A DNA stretch of 64,000 nucleotides from positions 15,883 to 79,882 of the forward strand of contig JBGQBN010000015.1 in NCBI GenBank assembly GCA_041494805.1, in the 5' to 3' direction. A program made the position numbers and the translations under genes. This document shows, in pieces, positions 7,296-15,978 of the stretch. Position 1 is the stretch's first letter. Each line of letters begins with the position of its first letter. The DNA comes from JBGQBN01 sp041494805 (GTDB lineage Bacteria > Acidobacteriota > Terriglobia > Terriglobales > Acidobacteriaceae). The notes under the pieces were generated by a model. The model saw only the letters and a program-made list of their open reading frames with translations, was not told where the DNA came from and did not search any database.

Positions 7296-9308
7296 ATGCC
7301 TTTTTGTTCTCGGCGCCCGCATCGGGCCCTGCTCACTTCTCTCGCATTTTTACTTCTCTTTGCTTGCCTGCCAGTTTTGGCGGCAGACAAATTACGCTTC
7401 CGGGTGGACGATTACCAGATCGAAGCCGAACTCACCCCGCACGTGCACAAGATCAGCGCCGTGGCTAAAGTGAAGTTCACTGCCCTGGACGATCTGAACA
7501 TTGCTAGTTTTGAACTGCACAACGGACTGCGCGTCACCAAGGTGCTTGATGCCGCCGGCAAGCCGCTGAATGTCGAGCGCGTGACGCAGGACTCCACGGT
7601 GCGAGTGCAGTTGCCCGACGGCCTGCCCAAAGACGCTTCCACCACCCTGACTTTTGAATATGAGGGTGTGCTCGACTCCGCCGATGACAGCCCCGTGCAG
7701 GGACTCAAGCTGGCCTCGATCGGCGACGACACCAGCTACTTGCTCTACGCCGGACGCTGGTTCCCGGTGAACGGATACGGCCTCAACCGCTTTACTGCAA
7801 CCATCAACATCACCCTTCCCGCGCACATGCTGGTCGTCGGCAGCGGGAAGGAGACTGTGACCAACAATCCGCCTCCAAGGAAGCCCGTCGCCGGTGCCCT
7901 GCCGACCAAGACCTACAGCTTCGTCTGGGATAAGCCCAGCTTTCCCGGCACCATTGTGGCGGGAGTATTCCAGGAGTTCAAAAGCGATGAGGCGGGTGTC
8001 GACCTGCACGTGTTTTTCAAGCCCTCTCACCAGAGCCTGGGAGCCCTCTATGCGTCGACTGCCGTCAAGGAATTCATCTATTACGTCACTCTCTACGGAG
8101 CCGCCCCCTCGACGACGCTGAAGGTGGTCGAGATCCCGGATGACACTGTGCCGGCGGCCTGGGCGCCGGAGATCGCTGCCATTGCCAACCGCGCCGTCAG
8201 CGAGAAGGTCAACTATCGTTTATTGGCCAACACGGTCGCGCATCAATGGTGGGGCGTTTCGGTCAGCCCGGACTCCCGGGACGACTGGTGGCTGAGCGAT
8301 GGCTTCGCCCGCTACTCCGAAGCCCGCTACGTGGAGAACGCCGCCGGCACCGCCGGTCTCGAAGAGGTCGTCAAGGACATGTCAGTGGGTGCATTGGCCT
8401 ACGACACTGTGCCGCTTTCCAGTGTAGGCAAACTCGACCTGTTCTCACCCGAATTCCAGTCGCTGGTCACCGACAAGGGCGCCATGATCCTGCACATGCT
8501 GCGCTGGATCGAGGGAGACCAGAAATACGACCTGACGATGCGCGCTTTTGCCGCCAAGTACGCCGGCAAGTCCGCTTCGCTGGACGATTTCCGCGCCATC
8601 GCCGAGCAGAACTACGGTGACAAGCTGACCTGGTTCTTCTCCCAGTGGCTCGATTCCACGGGCGCACCCGAGTTCAAGACCAAGTACACCGTCTATCGTC
8701 TGGGTAACAATAAGGGCTTTCGCGTCGTGGGTGAGATTTCACAAGATCTCGACCTGTTTCGCATGCCGGTGGATCTGAAGATTGATACCAATGGCAAGAC
8801 GGAAGAGAAGCGCATCGAAGTGGTCGGGACAAATTCGCCGTTCACAGTGGAAACCTACGGCAAGCCCCGCCGCATCGCGGTCGACCCCGACAACCGCGTG
8901 CTGAAGAATTCTTCCGAAGTCAAGCTGCGGGCTTCCATCCAGCGGGGTCAGGCTCTGGTGCAGCAGGGCGACCTGGCCGGCGCGCTCAGCGAATTCAACA
9001 AGGCGCTTGAGGTTAATAAGAACAGCTCGCTGGCACACTATCGGGTTGCGGAAGTGTTCTACCTGCAGCGCAACTATCAGGCCGCAGCGAACGCCTACCG
9101 CGAGTCCCTGAATGGTGACGGCGATCCCCGCTGGACCGAAGTCTGGTGCCACATCCAACTGGGCAAGATTTTCGACATCACCGGGCAGCGGGAGCGCGCC
9201 ACCAACGAGTACCGCCAGGCACTGCAGACCAACGACAACACCCAAGGCGCGCTGGAAGAGGCTCGGAAATACTTGCAGAAGGCTTTTGAGCGGGAGAAGA
9301 ACGGGTAG
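7296..9308 (+). CDS. Secreted M1 peptidase-like protein, zinc site lost, with TPR tail
   Basis: A 670-residue exported protein: signal peptide (hydrophobic LLTSLAFLLLFACLPVLAA), an M1 aminopeptidase-like N-terminal beta domain, a gluzincin-like catalytic domain and a C-terminal TPR region (about residues 545-670). At the position of the zinc motif HEXXH-X18-E the sequence reads N312-T-V-A-H316, then Asp335 exactly 18 residues after the His. Two of three zinc ligands and the catalytic Glu are therefore replaced, although the flanking HQWWG and WL-DGFARY remain. The GAMEN exopeptidase motif is also missing (the region reads VPAAWAPEI). It is probably a non-enzymatic binding or scaffold protein in the periplasm. 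AGGAGA precedes the ATG at 7296 by 9 bases; a TTG immediately before it is a less likely start. Confidence 0.85.
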   Translation: MPFCSRRPHRALLTSLAFLLLFACLPVLAADKLRFRVDDYQIEAELTPHVHKISAVAKVKFTALDDLNIASFELHNGLRVTKVLDAAGKPLNVERVTQDSTVRVQLPDGLPKDASTTLTFEYEGVLDSADDSPVQGLKLASIGDDTSYLLYAGRWFPVNGYGLNRFTATINITLPAHMLVVGSGKETVTNNPPPRKPVAGALPTKTYSFVWDKPSFPGTIVAGVFQEFKSDEAGVDLHVFFKPSHQSLGALYASTAVKEFIYYVTLYGAAPSTTLKVVEIPDDTVPAAWAPEIAAIANRAVSEKVNYRLLANTVAHQWWGVSVSPDSRDDWWLSDGFARYSEARYVENAAGTAGLEEVVKDMSVGALAYDTVPLSSVGKLDLFSPEFQSLVTDKGAMILHMLRWIEGDQKYDLTMRAFAAKYAGKSASLDDFRAIAEQNYGDKLTWFFSQWLDSTGAPEFKTKYTVYRLGNNKGFRVVGEISQDLDLFRMPVDLKIDTNGKTEEKRIEVVGTNSPFTVETYGKPRRIAVDPDNRVLKNSSEVKLRASIQRGQALVQQGDLAGALSEFNKALEVNKNSSLAHYRVAEVFYLQRNYQAAANAYRESLNGDGDPRWTEVWCHIQLGKIFDITGQRERATNEYRQALQTNDNTQGALEEARKYLQKAFEREKNG

Positions 9309-9349
9309 AAAACCAGTTGTCAGTTGTTAGTTCTCAGTTCTCAGAAGTT

Positions 9350-10348
9350 CTAATACGCCCAGCGCAAGAGCGTCACTCCTGTAGTGAACCCCGCGCCCAC
9401 CGAAGCCAAAAGCACCAAGCTTCCCTTTTCCAACTTCCCCTGCTGGCGCGCCGTTTCCATGGCCAATGGGACGGTCCCCGCAGTGGTGTTGCCGTAGCGG
9501 TCAATGTTGATGATCACGCTTTCCGGCCGCAAGGCCAGCCGGTCGGCCGTGGCCGTGATAATGCGCTTGTTGGCCTGATGGGGAATGAATGCATCGATGT
9601 CACTGCCCTTCAGCCCGTTTCGCTGCAGGATCTTCTCGCACAGTTCCGTTTGCTTGCGCACCGCATATTTGAAGACTGCCTGTCCGTCCTGGTGGACGTA
9701 GTGCATCTTCTTGTCCACGGTCTCGTGGGTGGTGGGATTCAGGCTGCCGCCGCCGGGCATGTAGAGGGAACATCCTCCAGAGCCGTCGACCTCGTGCATG
9801 AAATCAATGATTCCCAGCGAGTCGTCTTCGGCGGGTTCCAGGATCACTGCTCCGGCGCCATCACCGAAAATGATGCACGTGGCCCGGTCAGTGTAATCAA
9901 TGATGGATGACATAACATCGGCGCCGATGACCATTACCTTCTTGTGAGCGCCCGTAGCGATGAACTGCGCTCCTGCCTGCAGTGCATAGATGAATGCCGA
10001 GCAAGCCGCCGAGAGATCGAATCCCCAAACCCCTTTCGCGCCCAGCTTGTGCTGCACCAGACATGCGGTGGAAGGGAAAAACATGTCCGGAGTGACTGTG
10101 GCCACGATGATGGCATCGAGATCGGTAGCTGCCAAACCGCGTTCCATCAGCGCCTTCTTGGCCGCTTCCACCGCCAGATCGCTGGTCGCGACGCCCTTGT
10201 CGACGACGTGCCGCTCGCGGATACCGGTGCGATCCGCAATCCATTCATCGGAGGTTTCGACCATCTTTTCCAAATCGGCGTTGGTCAGCAGGCGGGGTGG
10301 GACGTAGGTGCCCAGGGCGCTAATCTTGGCGCGGACGAGTTGGCTCAC
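9350..10348 (-). CDS. fabH: 3-oxoacyl-ACP synthase III FabH
   Basis: FabH starts fatty acid synthesis by condensing acetyl-CoA (or a branched acyl-CoA) with malonyl-ACP in the cytoplasm. From the GTG at 10348 the protein has 332 residues, the usual length, and the Cys-His-Asn triad is intact: Cys116 (LSAACSAF), His257 (IPHQAN) and Asn287 (YGNTTAG). The reading frame continues upstream to 10501, but that extension has no family sequence and overlaps the SRP RNA 3' end. GGAGA sits 9 bases before the GTG and decides the start. It is transcribed alone, convergent with the M1-like gene. A 41-base spacer of CAGTT/CTCAG direct repeats separates the two stops. Confidence 0.95.
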   Translation of the reverse strand: MSQLVRAKISALGTYVPPRLLTNADLEKMVETSDEWIADRTGIRERHVVDKGVATSDLAVEAAKKALMERGLAATDLDAIIVATVTPDMFFPSTACLVQHKLGAKGVWGFDLSAACSAFIYALQAGAQFIATGAHKKVMVIGADVMSSIIDYTDRATCIIFGDGAGAVILEPAEDDSLGIIDFMHEVDGSGGCSLYMPGGGSLNPTTHETVDKKMHYVHQDGQAVFKYAVRKQTELCEKILQRNGLKGSDIDAFIPHQANKRIITATADRLALRPESVIINIDRYGNTTAGTVPLAMETARQQGKLEKGSLVLLASVGAGFTTGVTLLRWAY

Positions 10349-10474
10349 TCTATGAATTCTCCGGTTATGACGTGGAACAGTTATTTTGACCCAGGCATCC
10401 GCGATTGTCCAATGATGTCCGATTCTGTGTGCTGCTCGGACTTCGCGCGCGCCGATCCCAGACTCAGAAAAAAA

Positions 10475-10580
10475 GCCAGGCACCGGCGACCCACTGCACA
10501 CCTAAGAGCCCGTTACCGTTGCTTCCTTCCGGACCTGGCGGGATTGGCGGGAAAGCGTCGCGCGGGACCGATGCCTGACG
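10475..10580 (-). ncRNA. ffs: Signal recognition particle RNA (4.5S, small bacterial type)
   Basis: On the minus strand the conserved apical loop of SRP RNA is present: CCAGGTCCGGAAGGAAGCAA (about 10520-10540), which contains the GGAAGCA tetraloop region that binds Ffh. The flanks fold into one long hairpin: the 5' arm (GTCAGGCATCGG, from about 10580) pairs with the 3' arm (CGCCGGTGCCTGGC, to about 10476). A run of seven U follows (10474-10468), which makes an intrinsic terminator. A -10-like TAGAAT (complement of 10587-10592) lies six bases before the inferred 5' end. The length, about 105 nt, fits the small bacterial form without an Alu domain. The RNA works with Ffh and with FtsY, encoded at 22910. 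Exact ends are estimated to within a few bases. Confidence 0.92.
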
Positions 10581-10680
10581 CTTTCGATTCTAACATCGGC
10601 TCCCACCCCGCATTGGGCGCCAACGTACCCAACGTACTCTTCCCTTCCGCTCCAGAATCGCGAACAATAGACATCGTCCC

Positions 10681-12873
10681 ATGTTTCCGTCCGGCAACCT
10701 GCGATCCGCGACTGTTCCGCTCCGTGTAGCCATCCAGCGCTACTTCGAGGTCGCACTCTATCTCCTGGTGTTCACCGGTTTCGGGACGCTGGCCTCAACA
10801 GGTGGGCTCGACACGGCCACGGTTTTGCTGGTCGGCTCCGCCCTGTTATTTCGCGGATATCTATTGGCCCAACGCCGCACTCTACTCATCCCCGAGCGCT
10901 GGACGACGTTTCTTACCGTGGGCTACGTCGCGTTCTACGTGGCGGATTATTTCCTGATCTCGGGCGCATTTCTCAATGCCACCGTTCATCTGGTGCTGTT
11001 CGTCATGGTGGTGCGGATGTTCTCCGCGCAACGTGACCGGGACCACTATTTCCTCGCGGTGATCTCGTTTCTGATGGTGCTGGCGGCGGCGGTGCTGACC
11101 GTAGATAGCACGTTCCTGCTGGCCTTTGCGGGATTCATGCTGATGGCGGTCGCAACTTTCATCCTGATGGAGATGCGGCGCGCCTCTGCCGGAGCCACCA
11201 TCCACTCCAGAGAGTCCAGCGACGGGTTGGCGTACCAGCACATGGCCCTCTCGCTAGCTGGCGCGTCGCCCGTGCTGGTCTTATTTATCTTGCTGGGGGC
11301 GGCAGGCATCTTTTTTGTTTTGCCCCGTATCTCCGCCGGCTATCTCAGTGCCTATACCTCCAGGGGTGAGCTCACAACCGGGTTCAGTGACCAGGTTCAA
11401 CTGGGGAATATTGGCCAAATCCAGCAGTCCAGCCTGGTGGTAATGCACATTCAGATTGATGGCGATCAGCGCGGTAGTTTTGACCTGAAGTGGCGCGGGG
11501 TTGCACTCAGCGAGTTTGACGGCCGGAGTTGGTCCAATCCTCACCAACCCCGCGTTATTCCTCCCGGCTCCGACGGCCGCTTTGCGCTGTCCAATGCCAG
11601 GGGGCAAGCACCGGCCGAGCCGCCGCTGAAATCCGTCGCACCGATTCACTACCGAGTGCTGATGGAACCAGTCGGTACCAATGTTTTCTTTCTTGCCGCC
11701 GTTCCCCAAACGTTGGAGGGCAACTACAGCCTCATCGCCAGAGACAGTGGTGGTGCGGTCTTTGACCTTGATGCCCAGCATCCCGTCAGCCTCTATGAGG
11801 CTTCTTCCGATATCGCCGAGCCGAAAGCGGCTGAACTCCGTGCCGCGTCCGGACCTGCTTCGCCGAGGCTCTTGTCGAACTATCTGAACTTGCCAGCAGT
11901 GGATCCCCGCATCCCGCGCCTGGCGGAGCAGATTACAGCCTCGGCAAAAAACAACTACGACAAGGCCATCGCCATTGAAGCTTACCTGCGCACCAATTTC
12001 GGATACACGCTGCAGCTCTCCCGTACCGTTCCTGCAGATCCCCTGGCCAATTTCCTGTTCGAGCGCAAGCAGGGGCACTGCGAATACTTCGCATCCTCGA
12101 TGGCTGTGATGCTACGGGAGCTCGGAATCCCCTCGCGCCTGGTGAATGGCTTCCGGACAGGTGAATTCAATGACCTCACGTCCCAATATCTGGTCCGAGC
12201 CAGCAACGCACACTCCTGGGTCGAGGCGTACTTCCCGGGATACGGCTGGGTGGCCTTCGATCCCACTCCTGCGGCTCCGGTCCAGGCGCACACGGGCTGG
12301 GGCCGGGTCATGTTGTACGTGGATGCGATGGCATCATTCTGGCGGGAATGGGTGGTCAATTACGACGCCAGCCATCAGCAGACTTTGGGCCAGGAAGCGA
12401 CTCGCGGCACCCGTGACATGTTTCATCACCTGCAGAATTGGGCACACCGTCATTACAAATCATTGCTGGCCTCTGCCCGCCGTACGCATGACACCATAGC
12501 TCACTCGCCGACCCGCTGGAGCGTGGGAGGGGCGCTGGCTACAGGGTTGCTGTTGTTGCTGGCAAAGGCGCGCCGATTGTGGGCGTTGCTGCAACGTCGC
12601 CGGCTGGCTGCCCATCCGGAGGAGTCACCCAGCTTGGCAGCGACTATCTGGTACGAACGGATGACGCGCAGGGTAGCTCGCCGGGGCTGGCGCAAATCAC
12701 CGGCGCAAACTCCGGAGGAGTTCGTCACTCACATTGAAGATGCCGCGGTGCGTGGGCAGGTGGAACAGTTTACCCGGCATTATGAACATGCCCGGTTCGG
12801 TGACTCGGCTGAGGACGCGCAGCGGCTTCCAGAGCTCTACGATGAAGTCGCGCGCAGCAGTCGTGGACGCTGA
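10681..12873 (+). CDS. TgpA-type membrane transglutaminase-like protein
   Basis: A 730-residue inner-membrane protein. About six transmembrane helices lie within residues 20-225 (DUF3488-type region). An extracytoplasmic transglutaminase-like domain follows, with Cys467 (GHCEYFASS), His511 (NAHSWVEAYF) and Asp527 (FDPTP) as the triad. There is then one more helix (about residue 620) and a cytoplasmic C-terminal DUF4129-like domain. Relatives such as TgpA of Pseudomonas aeruginosa are essential or stress-linked membrane proteins of uncertain substrate. The start ATG at 10681 lies 100 bases from the 5' end of the divergent SRP RNA. In many genomes this family sits with a MoxR ATPase and a DUF58 protein; neither is adjacent here. 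Confidence 0.88.
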   Translation: MFPSGNLRSATVPLRVAIQRYFEVALYLLVFTGFGTLASTGGLDTATVLLVGSALLFRGYLLAQRRTLLIPERWTTFLTVGYVAFYVADYFLISGAFLNATVHLVLFVMVVRMFSAQRDRDHYFLAVISFLMVLAAAVLTVDSTFLLAFAGFMLMAVATFILMEMRRASAGATIHSRESSDGLAYQHMALSLAGASPVLVLFILLGAAGIFFVLPRISAGYLSAYTSRGELTTGFSDQVQLGNIGQIQQSSLVVMHIQIDGDQRGSFDLKWRGVALSEFDGRSWSNPHQPRVIPPGSDGRFALSNARGQAPAEPPLKSVAPIHYRVLMEPVGTNVFFLAAVPQTLEGNYSLIARDSGGAVFDLDAQHPVSLYEASSDIAEPKAAELRAASGPASPRLLSNYLNLPAVDPRIPRLAEQITASAKNNYDKAIAIEAYLRTNFGYTLQLSRTVPADPLANFLFERKQGHCEYFASSMAVMLRELGIPSRLVNGFRTGEFNDLTSQYLVRASNAHSWVEAYFPGYGWVAFDPTPAAPVQAHTGWGRVMLYVDAMASFWREWVVNYDASHQQTLGQEATRGTRDMFHHLQNWAHRHYKSLLASARRTHDTIAHSPTRWSVGGALATGLLLLLAKARRLWALLQRRRLAAHPEESPSLAATIWYERMTRRVARRGWRKSPAQTPEEFVTHIEDAAVRGQVEQFTRHYEHARFGDSAEDAQRLPELYDEVARSSRGR

Positions 12874-12885
12874 ACTCTTTTCCGC

Positions 12886-13515
12886 TTAGAAGTGCCAGAC
12901 AAATCCGCCGCCAACGAAAAAGTTATGCTGCCGACTCTTCCCTGTGTCCACGTTCAGCTGCGGGACGCCAGAATAGAAATCCCGTACCTGGCCACGCACG
13001 CTAAAAGATCTGAACACTCTTACGTCGAGGCCGAAGCCACTCTGCAACACTCCTACGGTCGTCCCGGTCGTTCCGGGATTGGTTCCACCGAACTCCAGTT
13101 CAGAACTTGCGCTGAAGTGACCAAAACCGCCCCCGAAGCTTATCCAGGGTGAGACCGCATTGGCAGCGAATATGTTCGCCCGGATGGACGGCGTGATGAA
13201 GAACGAACTGTACCCTTCAGGGATGACGTTCACGCTGAAGTGCAGGTCTTCATCGGGATTGAAAACGAAGGGGACTTCAAATGTAAGCGCGGCCACCCCT
13301 CCGCTCAGCAGCCGCCGGCCGTAGTTCACTTCAAAGGTCAGACCGTTTCCCGAACGTAAGTTCGTATCGAAGGAGCTAATGCCCATTACTCCCTGATCGC
13401 TGATGAAGGTGCGGCCAATAATCCCGGTCAGCTCATTCTTTTCTTGCGCAAAGGCACTTACCGCCAAGGTCGCCACCATCGCCAGGATGGCAATCAAGAG
13501 CCGCTTTACGGGCAT
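12886..13515 (-). CDS. Small outer-membrane beta-barrel protein
   Basis: A 209-residue exported protein with a clear signal peptide cleaved near AFA-QEKN. The body is a series of alternating aromatic and hydrophobic strands, with a glycine-rich strand GGGFGHF. It ends with Phe (GGGFVWHF), the classic C-terminal signal for BAM-dependent outer-membrane insertion. The size fits an 8-stranded OmpX/OmpW-like barrel. A strong ribosome binding site (AGGAGG) lies just before the ATG at 13515. The stop is 12 bases from the end of the convergent transglutaminase gene. No specific function can be assigned. Confidence 0.78.
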   Translation of the reverse strand: MPVKRLLIAILAMVATLAVSAFAQEKNELTGIIGRTFISDQGVMGISSFDTNLRSGNGLTFEVNYGRRLLSGGVAALTFEVPFVFNPDEDLHFSVNVIPEGYSSFFITPSIRANIFAANAVSPWISFGGGFGHFSASSELEFGGTNPGTTGTTVGVLQSGFGLDVRVFRSFSVRGQVRDFYSGVPQLNVDTGKSRQHNFFVGGGFVWHF

Positions 13516-13690
13516 TTCCCCTCCTGCGAAGTGGACGTGACGAAGGCGTGCAGGCTGGGAATTAGCCTAGCACGGTACCTGGGTTTTGGTTGCCGGAGAG
13601 CGAGTGTCTCACTTGGTGCGGCCTCCCCCTTCGGTGTCCCTGGCCAAGCGGAGAATCCTTCGGTTTGGGATGCTAGAATCAAGAGATTGC

Positions 13691-15187
13691 ATGCCTACCC
13701 AGACGCTTACTGTACCGGTCCAGCACTCGAGTGATGACGCGGAGCCTAAGTCCGCCTCGCACCTTAGAGTCGGGTTTGTCAGCTTGGGGTGCCCCAAGAA
13801 CCTTGTAGATAGCGAGGTCATGATGGGCATCCTGGCACAAGCGGGAGCCGAACTCATCTCCCGGGCCGAGGATGCCGACGTCATTGTGGTCAATACCTGT
13901 TCCTTCATTGCCAGCGCCCAGCAGGAATCGGTAAACACCATTCTCGAGATGGCCCGGCACAAAACCGGCGGGCGGGCACGAAAACTTGTGGTCGCGGGAT
14001 GCCTGGTCGAGCGCTTCCGCGATGAAATTCGTAAGAATATTCCCGAAGTCGACGCTGTCGTCGGCACCGGGGAACTCGAAAACATTCTGTCGGCCGCTGG
14101 CGTGGCCTCACCCCCGCAGAGGAACTCTCCATTTCGTATTCTGCAGTCGCGCCCCGAGGGTGATGCCCGTAGCGTCCAGGGCCGCTTTTCGCGTGAAACC
14201 TGGGATGGCGCCATCGCCGATCTACCCAACTATCTCTACGATGAAGCCACGCCCCGCGTCCTGGCCACACCGCGTTCCACGGCGTACATCAAGATTGCCG
14301 AAGGCTGCGACCACCCTTGCAGCTTCTGTATCATCCCGCAGTTGCGGGGCAAATTCCGCTCCCGGCGGTTTGAGTCCGTGGTGGCGGAGGCCGAACGTCT
14401 GGCCCGCTCGGGAGTGCGTGAGATCACGCTCATCGGCCAGGACACCACCTGCTTCGGCGAAGATTTCGGCCTCAAGGACGGGCTGGCTTTGTTGCTCGAA
14501 AAACTCGCCGTCATTGAAGACTTGCGGTGGATCCGTTTTCTGTATGCCTACCCCAACAAGATCACCTCGCGGCTGCTCGAGACCATCGCCGCCCACGAGA
14601 ATATTTGTTCCTACATCGATGTGCCCTTGCAGCACGCATCTCCAGCGGTGCTGAAGCGCATGAAACGAGGCGGAGGCTCCGAGATATTCCTTCGTTCGAT
14701 TGAAAAGATACGTCGCACCATTCCCGGTGTAACCCTGCGCACGTCGTTCATTGTCGGCTTCCCGGGCGAAACCAAAAAAGAATTCGAAGAACTATGCGCG
14801 TTCGTGCGCGAGGCTGAGTTCGACTGGATGGGCGCGTTCGGGTATTCCGACCAGGAAGGTGCCGGCGCTTATGCCACGGAGAAGAAGCTTTCCGCCCGCG
14901 AGATCGAGAGCCGCCGCAAGCGTCTGATGCAGATTCAACGTGGAATCAGCAAAAAGAAAAAGAAAGCTCTGGTGGGCAAAGAGTTCGACTTGCTGCTGGA
15001 AGGAACTTCCGACGAAAGCGAATTCCTGCTCGAAGGACGCACCTCGCTGCACGCTCCCGAAATCGATGGCAAAGTCTTTGTGAACGACGTTTCCGAAGGG
15101 CTTCGGCCCGAGCGTGGCGAATTCTACCGCTGCCAGATCACCGAGTCCCACGACTACGACCTGGTGGCGAAAATTCTTCTCCAGTAA
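13691..15187 (+). CDS. rimO: Ribosomal protein uS12 methylthiotransferase RimO
   Basis: RimO adds a methylthio group to an aspartate of ribosomal protein S12. The N-terminal UPF0004 domain holds its cluster with Cys34 (SLGCPKN), Cys70 (VNTCSF) and Cys104 (VAGCLVER). The radical SAM domain has Cys206, Cys210 and Cys213 (GCDHPCSFC), and a C-terminal TRAM domain follows. LGCPKNLVDSE separates RimO from MiaB. Counting from the ATG at 13691 gives 498 residues. Another ATG at 13670 is possible, but it overlaps a TGCTAGAAT extended -10 box (TAGAAT at 13674-13679), so the message probably begins just before 13691 with little or no leader. The linker between the two domains (residues 138-200) is longer than I would expect. 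Confidence 0.93.
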   Translation: MPTQTLTVPVQHSSDDAEPKSASHLRVGFVSLGCPKNLVDSEVMMGILAQAGAELISRAEDADVIVVNTCSFIASAQQESVNTILEMARHKTGGRARKLVVAGCLVERFRDEIRKNIPEVDAVVGTGELENILSAAGVASPPQRNSPFRILQSRPEGDARSVQGRFSRETWDGAIADLPNYLYDEATPRVLATPRSTAYIKIAEGCDHPCSFCIIPQLRGKFRSRRFESVVAEAERLARSGVREITLIGQDTTCFGEDFGLKDGLALLLEKLAVIEDLRWIRFLYAYPNKITSRLLETIAAHENICSYIDVPLQHASPAVLKRMKRGGGSEIFLRSIEKIRRTIPGVTLRTSFIVGFPGETKKEFEELCAFVREAEFDWMGAFGYSDQEGAGAYATEKKLSAREIESRRKRLMQIQRGISKKKKKALVGKEFDLLLEGTSDESEFLLEGRTSLHAPEIDGKVFVNDVSEGLRPERGEFYRCQITESHDYDLVAKILLQ

Positions 15188-15216
15188 ATTCCACCGGCAA
15201 AGTGGAATCTTGACTC

Positions 15217-15222
15217 TACAAT
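15217..15222 (+). promoter_or_regulatory. Probable -10 box of yacG-pgpA
   Basis: TACAAT ends 11 bases before the yacG ATG (15234), the same spacing as the TAGAAT box before rimO. No Shine-Dalgarno sequence lies between box and start, so the leader would be only a few bases long. No convincing -35 box was found. Confidence 0.4.
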
Positions 15223-15233
15223 AGCTTGAGTCT

Positions 15234-15446
15234 ATGCCTCGCAAACGCGCCCAAACCCTGCGCTGTCCCACCTGCAAAACGCGGGTGAAAAGGACAGATC
15301 AAGAGTTCCCGTTCTGCAGCGAACGCTGCCGCCTGATCGATCTAGGCAAGTGGGCAAGCGGCGCTTACGTGATTTCGTCCCCGCTGAATGATGCCAGCGA
15401 CGCAGTTCCCGAGGATTCATCGGATGATTCGGATGAGCGGTCCTGA
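15234..15446 (+). CDS. yacG: Zinc-binding protein YacG (DNA gyrase inhibitor family)
   Basis: A 70-residue protein with one treble-clef-like zinc site: CPTC (C11, C14) and CSERC (C28, C32), followed by the diagnostic RLIDLGKWASGAY segment. YacG homologues bind GyrB and inhibit gyrase in E. coli. The C-terminal tail is acidic (Asp, Glu and Ser rich). The 3' end overlaps the start of pgpA, so the two are translationally linked. Confidence 0.9.
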   Translation: MPRKRAQTLRCPTCKTRVKRTDQEFPFCSERCRLIDLGKWASGAYVISSPLNDASDAVPEDSSDDSDERS

Positions 15447-15942
15447 CCCAGGGGCGCCCCGGCCCCCGGCTCCACTCTGGGCAACGCTGGTCGCTACCTT
15501 TTTCGGAGCTGGGCGCCTCCGCCCCGCGCCTGGGACCTGGGGCTCGGCGGCGACGGTCCTGCTTTGGTGGCTGCTGACCCGATGGATCACTCCGTATTGG
15601 CAACCGTCAGTGGCATTTCTTCTGGCCGCGCTGGCAGTCGGTGCGGGGATTCCCGCGGCCACTTGGGTCGCTCGCGCCGCCGCCATCGAGGACCCCCAGT
15701 TCGTCGTGATTGACGAAGTCGCCGGCCAGCTCATCACCCTGATTGCCGTACCAGTTTCGTGGAAATCTCTCCTGCTGGGCTTTATACTTTTCCGAGGATT
15801 CGATATCGTAAAGCCACCACCGGTGCGTAGCCTCGAACGCCTTCCCCAGGGCGTGGGCATCGTGATCGATGATGTGGGGGCTGGTCTTTACGCTTTGGCC
15901 GTCATGCAGGTCCTGCTGCATTTCGGTCTGTTGCCGCGGTAG
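15424..15942 (+). CDS. pgpA: Phosphatidylglycerophosphatase A
   Basis: PgpA dephosphorylates phosphatidylglycerophosphate to phosphatidylglycerol in the inner membrane. The family motifs are clear: GAGRLRPAPGTWGS near the N terminus, VVIDEVAGQ in the middle, and FRGFDIVKPPPVRSLE with IDDVGAG in the active-site region. Several hydrophobic helices flank these motifs. From the ATG at 15424 the length is 172 residues. GAGG lies 9 bases before that start; an ATG at 15433 is an alternative. The start overlaps yacG by 23 bases in another frame. Confidence 0.92.
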   Translation: MIRMSGPDPGAPRPPAPLWATLVATFFGAGRLRPAPGTWGSAATVLLWWLLTRWITPYWQPSVAFLLAALAVGAGIPAATWVARAAAIEDPQFVVIDEVAGQLITLIAVPVSWKSLLLGFILFRGFDIVKPPPVRSLERLPQGVGIVIDDVGAGLYALAVMQVLLHFGLLPR

Positions 15943-15978
15943 CCCTTCGTAGTGTGCATCATAAGGAAGCTGGAGTGC

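Noticed and set aside
9309..9349. CAGTT/CTCAG tandem repeats as a CRISPR remnant
   Set aside because: Units are too short and irregular, with no spacers and no cas genes.
9317..9910. 197-codon plus-strand frame
   Set aside because: It is antisense to fabH and shows no protein family pattern.
10349..10501. N-terminal extension of fabH
   Set aside because: It lacks family sequence and reaches into the SRP RNA 3' region; the GTG at 10348 with GGAGA gives the normal length.
15188..15206. Hairpin TTCCAC/GTGGAA after rimO as a terminator
   Set aside because: The stem is only 6 bases and no T-run follows.
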